The position numbers and the translations under genes are program-made. 49,719 bases of DNA from Candidatus Hydrogenedentota bacterium (GTDB lineage Bacteria > Hydrogenedentota > Hydrogenedentia > Hydrogenedentales > CAILVY01): NCBI GenBank assembly GCA_029565395.1, contig JAKQOG010000160.1, forward strand, positions 1 through 49,719. The letters are read 5' to 3'. Below, in pieces: positions 33,785 through 43,290 of the stretch; within the stretch, counting starts at the first letter, position 1, and each line of letters opens with the position of its first letter. The notes beneath the pieces were generated by a model that had not been told where the DNA came from, searched no databases, and saw nothing but the letters and a program-made list of their open reading frames with translations.

Positions 33785-36415
33785 TTATTTCATTAACTTT
33801 TCGACCACGCCACACGCCGCCGCGATGGCCTCGGGCAATTTTTCCACGTCTTTTCCGCCCGCCTGCGCCATGTCGGGGCGTCCGCCGCCGCCGCCGCCCA
33901 CCATCGGCGCGACATTCTTCACAATATCGCCCGCTTTCACGCGGCTGGTGAGGTCTTTGGTCACGCCCACGCACAGGGCCACTTTATCTTCCACGGCCGA
34001 ACCCAACACCACCACGCCGGAACCCAGTTTATCGCGCAGGTGGTCCATCAGCGCGCGCAAGCCGGCGGCATCCTGATCGTCCACGGCCACCGCCAGCACC
34101 TTGACGCCCTTCACCTCGCGGACCTGGCTCATGTAGTCCACACTCGCGCCCGTGGCCGCGGCGCGTTTCCATTTTTCCACATCACGAGTAAGGCGTTTGT
34201 TTTCCTCAAGCAACGCCTGCACGCGTTCCTGCAAATCATCCGGTTTCGCACTCAGCAAATGCGCGGTCTGCATCAACTGGCGTTCACGCGCCTGCAAGGC
34301 CTCCACGCACGGCTCGCCGCACACCGCTTCAAGCCGCCGCACACCCGACGACACCGACGACTCGCTCAAAATCTTGCAGTAGCCGATCACGCCCGTGGTC
34401 TTCGTGTGCGTGCCGCCACAGAGTTCCAGGCTGATGCCGGGCACACTGACCACCCGCACGACGTCCGCGTATTTCTCGCCGAACAGCGCCATGGCCCCCG
34501 CGGCCCGCGCTTCTTCAATCGGTTTGAAATTGATCTGCACCGGCGCATCGCACCGGATATAGCTGTTCACCAGGCGCTCGATATCCTGAAGACGCTCCGC
34601 GCCGATGGCTTCAAAATGGGTGAAGTCGAACCGCAAGCGATCCGGCGCAACGAACGAACCTGCTTGATGCACATGGCTGCCCAGCACATTTTGCAACGCA
34701 GCCTGAAGCAGGTGCGTGGCGGTGTGGTGGTTCTCCGTGCTCTGCCGGAGCGCGCCATCCACCCGTGCATCCACCGTATCGCCCACGCGCAATACACCGC
34801 GATTCACCTTCACGCAATGGGCATGCAGCCCGCTCACGGGCTTCGTGGTGTTGGTGACATGCGCGTTGCCGCCCACCGCATCGAACACTCCGGTATCGCC
34901 CACCTGCCCGCCGGATTCCGCATAGAACGGCGTCACATCGAGGATGACATCGCCTTCCTCGCCTTCCATCAGTTCTTTCACGGCTGCCTCATCACGCACG
35001 ATGCCAATAATCGTGGCGTTGCATTCACGGGTCTCATACCCAACAAAATTGGTATCGCCGAGTTTGTCATGCAGGCTTCGATAAACAGCCGCCACCGATT
35101 GCTGCCCACTGCCGGTCCATGCGCCGCGCGCCTGTTCGCGTTGCCGCTCCATGGCCGCTTCAAATCCTTCGCGGTCCACGGAAAATCCATGATCAATCGC
35201 CATATCGGTCGCAAGATCCAGCGGGAACCCAAACGTGTCATACAGCTTGAACAGCTCCTCGCCCGGCGTGACCTTGATACCGTCCTTCTGCATTTTCCCA
35301 AAGAGCACATCCAGCAGTTCCATGCCCCGGGCCAAGGTTCCCGCAAAACGCTCCTCTTCCGTATGAATGATCTTCTCGATCTGCACCTGGCCTTCGATCA
35401 GTTCGGGATACTGATGTCCCATCCGATCAATTACCGTGTGACAGATTTGATGCAGGAACGGCTTTTCCAAACCGAGTTCACGGCCGAACCGGGCAGCGCG
35501 CCGAAGCAGACGCCGCTCCACATACCCCCGGCCGTCATTGGCGGGCAAAATGCCATCCGCAATCATGAACGACAGCGCACGGATATGATCCGCGATCACC
35601 CGGAACGGCACCGGATTATCCGCATAGTGCACTTTCGTCAACGCCTGCGTCGCTTCGATAAGCGGAACAATGCCATCGGTATCAAAAACGGTTTCCACGC
35701 CCTGCGTCAGCGCCGCCACGCGTTCCAGACCCATCCCGGTATCAATGCCGCGATTCTTCAGCGTCGGACGCGATCCGTCCAACTGCTGGTCATATTGCGG
35801 AAATACCAGATTCCAGAATTCGATAAAACGCTCTTTCGGATCATTTTCCGGCGTTGCATCGGGATCAATGGATTCGCCGCGGTCAAAGAGCAATTCCGAA
35901 CACGGCCCGCACGCACCCGTATCACCCGCGGGCCCCCAGAAATTGTCCTTTGCGCCCAAACGCACGATCCGCGATGTGGGAATACCGATTTCCTTTTCCC
36001 AAATGCCGTAGGCCTCGTCGTCTTCCGTATACACCGACACCCACACCTGCTCCGGCTTGAATTTAATCACCTGCGTAACATATTCCCACGCCCACTGAAT
36101 CGCTTCTTGCTTGAAATAATCACCAAAAGAGAAGTTGCCCATCATTTCGAAGAACGTCATGTGCCGCGAGGTCTTGCCAACCTCATCGAGATCATTCGCC
36201 TTCCCGCCCGCGCGCAGACACTTCTGCGCCGTCGTGGCGCGCCGGTACGGCACCGGCACTTCGCCGGTATAATACGGCTTGAACTGCACCATCCCCGCGC
36301 TGGTGAACAGCAACGTCGGGTCGTTCTTGGGAACCAGCAGGTCGCTCCGTTCAACCACATGGCCATGCTGGCGGAAAAACTCCAGATAACTCGTGCGAAT
36401 ATCATCGCTCTTCAC
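33785..36415 (-). CDS. alaS: Alanyl-tRNA synthetase
   Basis: 876 residues, the standard length. GTG start at 36415 with GGAG 9 nt upstream, giving VKSDDIRTSYLEFF; the frame is open to 36556. Class II core: LLFTSAGMVQFKPYY, RHMTFFEMMGNFSFGDYFK (motif 2 region), and GMGLERVAA (motif 3). The editing domain has HHTATHLLQAAL with the HxxxH zinc site, and CGGTH as the third zinc segment. The C-Ala domain ends with GGGGGGRPDMAQAGGKD. Charges tRNA-Ala and clears mischarged Ser/Gly. Confidence 0.98.
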   Translation of the reverse strand: MKSDDIRTSYLEFFRQHGHVVERSDLLVPKNDPTLLFTSAGMVQFKPYYTGEVPVPYRRATTAQKCLRAGGKANDLDEVGKTSRHMTFFEMMGNFSFGDYFKQEAIQWAWEYVTQVIKFKPEQVWVSVYTEDDEAYGIWEKEIGIPTSRIVRLGAKDNFWGPAGDTGACGPCSELLFDRGESIDPDATPENDPKERFIEFWNLVFPQYDQQLDGSRPTLKNRGIDTGMGLERVAALTQGVETVFDTDGIVPLIEATQALTKVHYADNPVPFRVIADHIRALSFMIADGILPANDGRGYVERRLLRRAARFGRELGLEKPFLHQICHTVIDRMGHQYPELIEGQVQIEKIIHTEEERFAGTLARGMELLDVLFGKMQKDGIKVTPGEELFKLYDTFGFPLDLATDMAIDHGFSVDREGFEAAMERQREQARGAWTGSGQQSVAAVYRSLHDKLGDTNFVGYETRECNATIIGIVRDEAAVKELMEGEEGDVILDVTPFYAESGGQVGDTGVFDAVGGNAHVTNTTKPVSGLHAHCVKVNRGVLRVGDTVDARVDGALRQSTENHHTATHLLQAALQNVLGSHVHQAGSFVAPDRLRFDFTHFEAIGAERLQDIERLVNSYIRCDAPVQINFKPIEEARAAGAMALFGEKYADVVRVVSVPGISLELCGGTHTKTTGVIGYCKILSESSVSSGVRRLEAVCGEPCVEALQARERQLMQTAHLLSAKPDDLQERVQALLEENKRLTRDVEKWKRAAATGASVDYMSQVREVKGVKVLAVAVDDQDAAGLRALMDHLRDKLGSGVVVLGSAVEDKVALCVGVTKDLTSRVKAGDIVKNVAPMVGGGGGGRPDMAQAGGKDVEKLPEAIAAACGVVEKLMK

Positions 36416-36766
36416 GGGATCATCTCCATATATGTAAAAGAAAAAGGATTGAAACAGAATTCTACCAAATATCCACCAGGGCCTGCATCTTAGACATTGT
36501 TTGGAAACCTGTTCGTTCTCAGGTTGTATTTGGGAATGAGAATAGCCAGTGCGCATGGCTGAATCCTATGGAGTGCGGAAGCTTGCTTCCGCTTTTGTGT
36601 TCCCGGCAACCCTCGAAATAGCGGCAGCAAGCGGCCGCTGTCCAACGTATTTTGGATCAGTAAATGTCTCTCGCTTTATCTTTTCGCGAAATAGTGTCCA
36701 CTGGACCTGATGCGCAAACCTCCGGTAAAATACCCCCCATCCCAACGTAATCAAAGGAGGATAATC
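36416..36766. other. Divergent control region between alaS and htpG
   Basis: 351 bp. The htpG side has TAAAAT at 36726-36731 with a weak TGGACC 18 bp upstream, then AAAGGAGG at the ribosome site. No CIRCE-type inverted repeat was seen, so heat control, if any, is by another route. No gene is evident. Confidence 0.4.
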
Positions 36767-38683
36767 ATGGGCGCCAAAGCGAAAAAATACGCCTTCAAAG
36801 CGGAAGCCAAGCAACTGCTGGATCTGATGATCCATTCGGTCTATTCCAATAAAGACATCTTTCTGCGTGAACTGATTTCCAACAGTTCCGATGCACTGGA
36901 CAAACGCCGGTTTGAGTCGGTGCAGAATCCGGAGCTGTTACCGGAAGGCACGGAACTGCGGATTTTCATCAAGGCCGACAAGGCCCAGCGCACCCTCTCC
37001 ATTTGGGATAACGGCATCGGCATGTCGGAAGCGGAAGTGAAGGAATTCATCGGCACCATCGCAAAATCGGGGGCTGCGGCCTTTCTTGAAAAAGTAAAGG
37101 AGAGCAAAGCAGCGGGACTTTCCCCCGAATTGATCGGACAATTCGGCGTGGGATTTTATTCCACCTTCATGGTGGCGGACAAGGTTACCCTGGTAACGCG
37201 CCGGGCCGGCCAGGAAACCGCCGTGCGCTGGGAATCCGCCGGAGGCGGCAGCTACACCCTGCAGGAGGATGACCGCTTCGAACCGGGAACCACCGTCACT
37301 CTGCATCTGAAAGAAGCCGACCCCGAAGACGCCCTGCATGACTACACCGACCTCTACACGATCCGCCACATTGTCAAGCAATACTCCGACTTCGTCGCGT
37401 ATCCCATCCAGATGGACGTGGAACAGAAAAACGACAAGGGCGAGGCGTCGCTGGAGCGTGAAACATTAAATTCAATGAAGGCAATCTGGCTGCGCGCCCG
37501 CAATGATGTCACGGAGGAGGAATACCACGAATTTTACAAGCACATCTCCCACGACTGGAACGAGCCCCTCGTGCGCATTCAGGCGAAAATGGAAGGCACC
37601 CTGGAATACCGCATGCTCCTGTACATTCCCTCCAAAGCGCCGTTTGACCTCTATTACCGCGAGGCAGCGCGTCACGGCGTGCATCTATACGTGAAACGCG
37701 TATTTATCATGGACGACTGCAAGGAATTGCTTCCGGAATACCTGCGTTTCATACGGGGTGTCGTGGACTCCGAAGATCTCTCCCTCAACATTTCCCGTGA
37801 ACTGCTCCAGCAAAACCGGCAGATCATGCGGATGAGCAAAGGCATCGTGAGCAAGGTACTCAGCGCCTTAAAGGAATTGCAGGATTCCAACGCGGAGAAG
37901 TACAAAACCTTCTGGGACGAATTTGGCCGCGTATTGAAAGAGGGCTTGTTCCAGGACCAGGATAATCAAAAGCCGCTGTTGGATCTGGCCATGTTCGCTT
38001 CCACCCAGGACGCTTCTGCCCTTACTTCACTGAAGGAATATATAGAACGCATGAAGCCCGGCCAGGATGCGATCTATTACATGACCGGCGAATCACGGAA
38101 GCAGATTGAGAACTCCCCGCACCTGGAAGCCTTCAAAGCCAAAGGTTACGAAGTGCTCCTGCTGAGCGAACCCGTGGACGAAGTCTGGACGCAATCGGTG
38201 TTTGAATTCGAGGGCAGGAAATTGCAGTCCATTGGAAAAGGCGCCGTGGAACTGGGCACGGACGAAGAAAAGAAAAAAGAGAAAGAAGCGCGCAAGAAAA
38301 AGCAGAAAACGTTTAGCTCTCTGCTGGAATGCCTGAAAAACAAACTTGACGAACAGGTGAAGGAGGTGCGCTTGTCCAACCGCCTTACGTCGTCCGCCGC
38401 GTGCCTGGTGTCCGACACGAATGATATGAGCCCGCAGCTCGAACAGATGATGAAAGCCATGGGGCAGAACCTGCCCGGCGTCAAGCGCATTCTCGAACTG
38501 AATCCCGATCATCCCATTCTCGCCAAACTTCAGGATCTTTTTGAACGAGACGCCACCGATCCCGCGCTAACGGACTATGCTCATTTACTATACGGACAGG
38601 CCGTGCTTGCCGAAGGCGGCGAACTCCCCGACCCCGCACAGTTCAGCAAACTCATCGGCAACCTCATGCTTAAAACCCTATGA
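36767..38683 (+). CDS. htpG: Molecular chaperone HtpG (Hsp90)
   Basis: 638 residues, typical. The GHKL ATPase domain has YSNKDIFLRELISNSSDALD (Glu and Asn for ATP), LSIWDNGIGMSEAEV and GQFGVGFYSTFMVADKV. The middle domain has YIPSKAPFDLYY and VKRVFIMDDCKELLPEYLRF followed by GVVDSEDLSLNISRE with the catalytic Arg region. The C-terminal dimer domain ends in a helical region. A Lys/Glu-rich stretch (EEKKKEKEARKKKQK) lies before the C-domain. Ideal AAAGGAGG ribosome site. Confidence 0.98.
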   Translation: MGAKAKKYAFKAEAKQLLDLMIHSVYSNKDIFLRELISNSSDALDKRRFESVQNPELLPEGTELRIFIKADKAQRTLSIWDNGIGMSEAEVKEFIGTIAKSGAAAFLEKVKESKAAGLSPELIGQFGVGFYSTFMVADKVTLVTRRAGQETAVRWESAGGGSYTLQEDDRFEPGTTVTLHLKEADPEDALHDYTDLYTIRHIVKQYSDFVAYPIQMDVEQKNDKGEASLERETLNSMKAIWLRARNDVTEEEYHEFYKHISHDWNEPLVRIQAKMEGTLEYRMLLYIPSKAPFDLYYREAARHGVHLYVKRVFIMDDCKELLPEYLRFIRGVVDSEDLSLNISRELLQQNRQIMRMSKGIVSKVLSALKELQDSNAEKYKTFWDEFGRVLKEGLFQDQDNQKPLLDLAMFASTQDASALTSLKEYIERMKPGQDAIYYMTGESRKQIENSPHLEAFKAKGYEVLLLSEPVDEVWTQSVFEFEGRKLQSIGKGAVELGTDEEKKKEKEARKKKQKTFSSLLECLKNKLDEQVKEVRLSNRLTSSAACLVSDTNDMSPQLEQMMKAMGQNLPGVKRILELNPDHPILAKLQDLFERDATDPALTDYAHLLYGQAVLAEGGELPDPAQFSKLIGNLMLKTL

Positions 38684-39092
38684 AACAAAACCAGTTGATC
38701 TTGCTCCCGCTTGGGAGCAAGCGGTAAGTGTGTTTGTCATTGCGAGTCCCCCACCCGTCTGCCGTCGGGGTGAATTGTGCAGAAACACCAAAACGGTTTT
38801 GCCGAATACCATCCTCACCCGCCAAATCCCCGCGCGTTTTTCCACGAAGTGGATAAATAATTCCAGCCCAGCGGTTGCGCTTCGCTACCCTGGGTACACA
38901 CGCCCCCTAAATATCTTCTCTGAAAGAGATAAATAATCTTGCCATCATTTACCGTGTTTCTAAGGAAGAATCCCCGGCGAAGCAACCTCGGAGCCACGCG
39001 CAGTTGACAAGATAGAGCACAAAAATTGCAGAAATGAATTCTATTCATCGCCATTGAGGGGTAAAATGATGCGGAGTCCTTTTCCCATTTAT

Positions 39093-39185
39093 TTTTTGCG
39101 TTCTTTGTGCCTTTGTGGCGCTTTTCTTTTCGTTTATTTCGTTCACGTGGTTGATCTTTCCGGATTCTTTCACCACGAAATGCGC
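39093..39185. repeat. CTTTGTG hairpin repeat, variant
   Basis: TTGCGTTCTTTGTGCCTTTG on one side and CACCACGAAATGCGCGAAAC on the other form a loose stem. Same family style as 29093-29155, more degenerate. Confidence 0.4.
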
Positions 39186-39239
39186 GAAACAAACGAAACA
39201 TCATACTGACCGCGGCACCGCCGATAAAGGGCGGGAAAC

Positions 39240-39375
39240 AGCGCCTCAGTGCCCTCCGTAACATCTGTGGTTCATTTCTAAAAACGCCAATCAGACAAGA
39301 TTTGAAACCACGGAGATCACGTGGATCACGGAGAAAAAATCCCTCAGTGCCCTCCGTGAACTCCGTGGTTCAGAC
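39240..39375. repeat. CTCCGTGG direct and inverted repeats
   Basis: CTCAGTGCCCTCCGT occurs at 39245 and 39344, and CCACGGAGATCACG between them is the inverted form. This matches the short-word repeat style seen in many intergenic regions of environmental bacteria. Role unknown. Confidence 0.5.
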
Positions 39376-39432
39376 CGAAACGCACCGCGCACACCAACTC
39401 ACTGTCATCCCCGCGACTTGTCCACCGTCTTG

Positions 39433-39471
39433 TCCTCCGTAGTCACGCGCCACGCGTGACGAAGGGGGAAG
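39433..39471. repeat. REP-like hairpin, copy 1
   Basis: TCCTCCGTAGTCACGCG pairs with CGCGTGACGAAGGGGGA. The same unit, with altered loop, is at 39626-39664. Confidence 0.6.
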
Positions 39472-39625
39472 CCCCGCGCTTCGCGTGACGAAGGAGGAAC
39501 ATGCGAATCCAGGATTCAGTCATTATTTTTTCCTGCTTCCGATTCACTCCCTCTTCACATGCGCGGAGAACACCATGAGCGCTTTATCTTCCATTCGTAC
39601 CTACAGCCCTTGCCACGGCGTCGTG

Positions 39626-39664
39626 TCCTCCGTAGTCACGCGCCTCGCCAGACGAAGGAGGAAG
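39626..39664. repeat. REP-like hairpin, copy 2
   Basis: TCCTCCGTAGTCACGCG, short loop, then AGACGAAGGAGGA. Direct-repeat partner of 39433-39471. Confidence 0.6.
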
Positions 39665-39725
39665 CCCGCAGAGCGAAGCCGGGTACAGTCTAAATTCCTA
39701 CAGCCTAACGCCGAATATCCCTTCC

Positions 39726-39812
39726 TTACCGTTCATACGCGCCCATATCGAACCCGCCACCCTGCGGGCGTGCTACCCCCTCGATGTCGGTCGCAGGCGC
39801 ACCGTATGCACC
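39726..39812 (-). pseudogene. C-terminal scrap of a beta-helix (choice-of-anchor Q type) protein
   Basis: The minus strand encodes GAYGAPATDIEGVARPQ and then GGGFDMGAYER and a stop. This D-I-x-G-x-x-R-P-Q-G-G-G-x-D-M-G-A-Y-E ending is characteristic of secreted right-handed beta-helix proteins. The upstream frame is not protein-like, so only the last ~28 codons survive. Confidence 0.65.
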
Positions 39813-39843
39813 AGTTTTTCTTATCCCGAAGGGATAATCGATA

Positions 39844-40048
39844 GTAGCCGGAGGTTGAGCGAAGCGATACCCCCGGTAAGATGAATTTAAAAATGCACCC
39901 CAAAGGGGTGGTAGAGACCAATAGCGTATCGTCTGTTTCACTGCGTCAATTTATTCGCTCCGTAGTAATAGAACCCTGTGATCCCGTCAGGGTCATCGTG
40001 CTGGGGATCCTTTTCCGGGGGTATCGCTTCGCTCAACACCCCGGCTAC
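39844..40048. repeat. Inverted repeat pair around a 130-bp unit
   Basis: Arms 39844-39880 and 40014-40048 are reverse complements over about 34 bp (GTAGCCGG ... GTTGAGCGAAGCGATACCCC) with one mismatch and a one-base indel. The interior has a CCCCAAAGGGG palindrome near 39897. It may be a non-autonomous element or a pair of REP units. Confidence 0.6.
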
Positions 40049-40204
40049 TTTCTAGTCTTTCTGAATCACACTTGAGATTCGAAAAATAGTTTATCTCAGC
40101 GAACCTCCGCGCATCTCCGCGCATCTGCGTTGAATCTCGCCGAATGCCAACGCAATTCCCTTGATGAAGCCGATGCTCATTACTCTATAGCGGCAGGCCT
40201 GCCG

Positions 40205-41008
40205 TCACTTTCGGTCGGAGATGGCCTTTGCCGCAATGCGATCGATCAGGGACGGCGCAAGCACTTTCAACCACCGCCCCAATTTGCCTCTGAGCGACGT
40301 GATCAACAACCGCTGACGCCGTTCCATAGCCGTAACGATCATGGCCGCGCATTGTTCCGCGGTCATGATCTTCTTTTCCTGCATGGGGCTGACCCCCAGC
40401 GGCTTTCCCTCGGCATCCAGGGCGCGGCGATGCACCTCGGAAAGCACGAAATCCGGCGCCACCATGGTCACGCTGACGCCATACTCCTTCACCTCAATCC
40501 GCAGCGAATCAAAAAATCCGAACATCGCGTGCTTGCTCGCGGAATATCCGGAACGCGTCGGCACGCCGTTTAATCCCGCCACGCTGGCGATGCCCACAAT
40601 CCGGCCTTGGGCTTTTTTCAGGTGCGGCAAGGCGTAATACGTGCAGAACACGCTTCCAAGGTAATTCAACCGCATGAGCCGCTCGAAAATGGACGTGTCC
40701 TGGATATCCTCCAATTTCGCCCACATCGTGCCGCCCGCATTATTCACCAATACATCCAATCGCCCGAACGCCGCGACGGTTTGGTCAATGAGCGATTTGC
40801 ACGCCGCCTCATCCGTCACATCCAAGGGAACCACCAGCGCCTCCGCGCCCAACGCCTCAACGTCCGCTTTCAGCGTTTCCAGCCGCTCCCGGTTGCGCGC
40901 GGCCAGCGCCAGTTTGGGCCGCTGCTGCGCCAGCGCCATGCACAACGCCCGCCCAATGCCTTCCGACGCCCCTGTAACCACGATAACCTGTCCGGTGAAT
41001 ACTCCCAT
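40205..41008 (-). CDS. Short-chain dehydrogenase/reductase
   Basis: 267 residues. Cofactor motif TGASEGIGRAL (residues 12-22), NNAGG, and catalytic Ser in GIASVAGLNG with Tyr and Lys in YSASKHAMFG. A basic residue pair after the first strand (AARNRER) favours NADP(H). AAGGGATG lies upstream. The tail is basic and may associate with membranes. Substrate unknown. Confidence 0.9.
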   Translation of the reverse strand: MGVFTGQVIVVTGASEGIGRALCMALAQQRPKLALAARNRERLETLKADVEALGAEALVVPLDVTDEAACKSLIDQTVAAFGRLDVLVNNAGGTMWAKLEDIQDTSIFERLMRLNYLGSVFCTYYALPHLKKAQGRIVGIASVAGLNGVPTRSGYSASKHAMFGFFDSLRIEVKEYGVSVTMVAPDFVLSEVHRRALDAEGKPLGVSPMQEKKIMTAEQCAAMIVTAMERRQRLLITSLRGKLGRWLKVLAPSLIDRIAAKAISDRK

Positions 41009-41318
41009 CGTTCAAACATCCCTTGTTATGGTTAAATCAGCCATCTTAGCAAGATCATAGTATCAAAGCCGTTTTCTTTTTTAAAAATTGCGGCTTCAAA
41101 CTTCCACAACGGGCAAATTTCAATTTTCAAAAAGGCCCATGTGTGAAAGCATCCCGCCTTATTAAGATCGTGCAAATCAGTGCTTACGATAATCCTATCG
41201 CTTTTGAAATCTGCATGGTCTTTCAATTACATTTGGTATAAATGACAGCGATTTTTTAAAGCTCTAGTGCCTGGAGACTTCCTGAAGTAACTGAAGCATA
41301 GGTGGAGATACTTTCGTA
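41009..41318. other. Divergent region between SDR and OLD nuclease genes
   Basis: 310 bp, more AT-rich than its surroundings. A minus-strand frame of 64 codons (41032-41226) starts MKDHADFKSDRIIVSTDLHD but has no recognised family or ribosome site and could be a remnant. TATAAA at about 41237 may serve the OLD gene. Confidence 0.35.
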
Positions 41319-43124
41319 ATGAAGCTGATACGGTACGCCGAAATTGAGAACTTCAAACCTTTTTCAGAGAAGCTTCATATCGATCTTGGACATCCCGCCG
41401 TTTTGATTGGCCCTAATAACGCCGGAAAAACAAGCGTCATTCAAGCATTGGCGCTTTGGAGCCAGGGCATCAAAGCCTGGTACGCGAAAAAAGGGCAACC
41501 CAATCAGAAAGACGCCCGTGAACGCATTTCTGCAGGCATGAATCGTCTGAATATTCTGGACGTGCCGGTATCTGAAACACGGTATTTTTGGAATGGAACC
41601 CGTGTGCGAAAAGGCAATAAGCCTATTGAACTAGTGATAAACGTTGGAATAGAACATGAAGACAAAGTCAAGGATTGCAGACTGATCTTCACCTATCGGG
41701 ACACAGAAATAATCTATTGTAAGCCTTGTCATGAAACGATTAAGGATGATGACCTTTTAAAACATGCCGCCAGTCTACAATTCAGTCTTCTATATCCCAT
41801 GTCTGGGATTATGTCCGGTGTCTCAGCGGAAACCGAAGAGACACCACTGCCGGATGGCCGGATAAATATGTTTCTTGGGCAGGGCCAAACGGCGCAAGTT
41901 CTGCGCAATATATGTTTTAAAATTTTCGAACAGGACAATGAAAACAAAACTCAGGACTGGGCTAGAATTGTTGCTTTAATTAGGCGCATGTTTCTGGTGG
42001 ATCTAAACAGGCCAATTTTCAATGAAACGCGGGGAAGCCTCTCAATGACCTACCACCAGGATGGCGTTGAAAGCGATCTGGACATTTCCTTGGCAGGCAG
42101 GGGATTACAGCAAATCCTTCTTATCCTTGCTTATCTTTACTGGCATAAAAAGTGTGTGCTGCTCATTGACGAACCCGATGCCCATCTGGAAATTCTGAGG
42201 CAGAAGCAAGTCTATGAGATATTGCGCCATGTTGCCGATGAAAATGCCTCACAAGTCGTAATTGCCACGCATTCGGAGGTAATTCTGGATGATGCAGTGG
42301 ACACAAATTTAACGATGCTGCTAAATGGTGAAGCGGTGAATCTTGCACGTCAGCAAGACATGAAAAACGCTCTAAGATCCTTTGGTATCGAGCACTATTA
42401 CAAGGCCCGCATCCACCCTCGAATTCTTTATGTCGAAGGCAGTACGGATGTCGAGATGTTGCGCGCCCTTGCGCACAAAATCGGTCATCGAGCTGCTGAC
42501 GTTTTAACTAAACAACTTAATACATACTATACCTGCGATGTTATCCCTGAGGATACGCTTGAAAATAGAATGGACCGTGCGGGCGGAGCCTATGGAAACT
42601 TTCGATCACATTTTTATTCGGTAAAAAAATTCGTGCCGGAATTCAAGGGTGTGGCGATATTTGACAATGATGATAGAAGCAGGCAAGACCAGGCGGACGA
42701 GGACTTGGCGGAATTGTATTGGCAACACTACGAATTGGAAAACTATTTCATTTCACCCGATGTGCTTGCCGCTTATGCATCGGAACGGCTTCAGGCTGCC
42801 GGTGAACTTTTCCATGGGCCTCTTCTAGAAAGTTTCCGCAGTGTTTTGGACCGTTGCCTCTTGGAGCGTGTCTTTGAAGGTGATAAACAACAATTAAAAG
42901 AGTTCAAGTCCGCCAGCACCGCATTACAACGAACCCTTCTGAAGACGCAAAAGATGAGTACTCTGGCCGAAGCGGTTTTCCAGCAATTTGCCCAGGAACA
43001 TTCACAGCCGGTATTACTAAGCAAGGGGGAATTTTATCTTTTGGTGAAATATGCAAATCCAGGCGATATTCCATCGGAAGTCGCGGAAAAACTTGATACG
43101 TTAGCCGCTTATCTGGAACTTTGA
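41319..43124 (+). CDS. OLD-family AAA ATPase/TOPRIM nuclease
   Basis: 601 residues. N-terminal ABC-type ATPase: Walker A IGPNNAGKTS (about 30-39), a signature-like SLAGRGLQQILLIL, and Walker B VLLIDEPDAHLE (about 279-290) with an IATHSEVIL H-loop. C-terminal TOPRIM nuclease: ILYVEGSTDVEML (about 369) with catalytic Glu, and GVAIFDNDDRS (about 444) with the Asp cluster, then HYELENYFI. OLD proteins of this build act in phage defence (P2 Old, GajA, retron Eco8 effector). GGTGGAG lies upstream. No UvrD-like GajB or reverse transcriptase is adjacent, so it looks like a solitary class 1 OLD. Base composition is AT-richer than alaS/htpG, fitting acquisition. Confidence 0.87.
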   Translation: MKLIRYAEIENFKPFSEKLHIDLGHPAVLIGPNNAGKTSVIQALALWSQGIKAWYAKKGQPNQKDARERISAGMNRLNILDVPVSETRYFWNGTRVRKGNKPIELVINVGIEHEDKVKDCRLIFTYRDTEIIYCKPCHETIKDDDLLKHAASLQFSLLYPMSGIMSGVSAETEETPLPDGRINMFLGQGQTAQVLRNICFKIFEQDNENKTQDWARIVALIRRMFLVDLNRPIFNETRGSLSMTYHQDGVESDLDISLAGRGLQQILLILAYLYWHKKCVLLIDEPDAHLEILRQKQVYEILRHVADENASQVVIATHSEVILDDAVDTNLTMLLNGEAVNLARQQDMKNALRSFGIEHYYKARIHPRILYVEGSTDVEMLRALAHKIGHRAADVLTKQLNTYYTCDVIPEDTLENRMDRAGGAYGNFRSHFYSVKKFVPEFKGVAIFDNDDRSRQDQADEDLAELYWQHYELENYFISPDVLAAYASERLQAAGELFHGPLLESFRSVLDRCLLERVFEGDKQQLKEFKSASTALQRTLLKTQKMSTLAEAVFQQFAQEHSQPVLLSKGEFYLLVKYANPGDIPSEVAEKLDTLAAYLEL

Positions 43125-43290
43125 TTCAACCCTGCTCACATGAGGAACGAGGACTAAGGGGATGGGGAAAACAATGATAGTGTTTGTTCAAACCAGTCAA
43201 TGCAAACCTTTATTCAAAAACGATTTGACATTTAGCCATGTGTCTTGTCACTCTTATATAAAGCAGTAGCAATAACGGCGAGGAATATGC

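Larger units (their letters stand above)
38684..40204. other. Gene-poor, repeat-rich 1.5-kb stretch
   Basis: No supported full gene. It holds: a hairpin around 38862-38893 (CCAGCGGT ... ACCCTGG); CTTTGTG-type repeats at 39093-39185; CCGTGG-type repeats at 39240-39375; two copies of a TCCTCCGTAGTCACGCG hairpin (39433-39471, 39626-39664); a beta-helix protein scrap (39726-39812); and inverted repeats at 39844-39880 and 40014-40048. Confidence 0.7.

Noticed and set aside
34040..36493. 817-codon plus-strand frame opposite alaS
   Set aside because: It is antisense to a clear alaS gene, has shadow-type composition (His/Arg/Gln rich) and no family motif.
36416..36766. CIRCE operator before htpG
   Set aside because: No TTAGCACTC-N9-GAGTGCTAA-like inverted repeat is present.
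38815..39264. 149-codon minus-strand frame
   Set aside because: Composed of short-word repeats and hairpins with no family signal or ribosome site.
41319..43290. Complete Gabija, PARIS or retron system
   Set aside because: No UvrD-like helicase, AriB-like partner, reverse transcriptase or retron RNA was recognisable next to the OLD gene.
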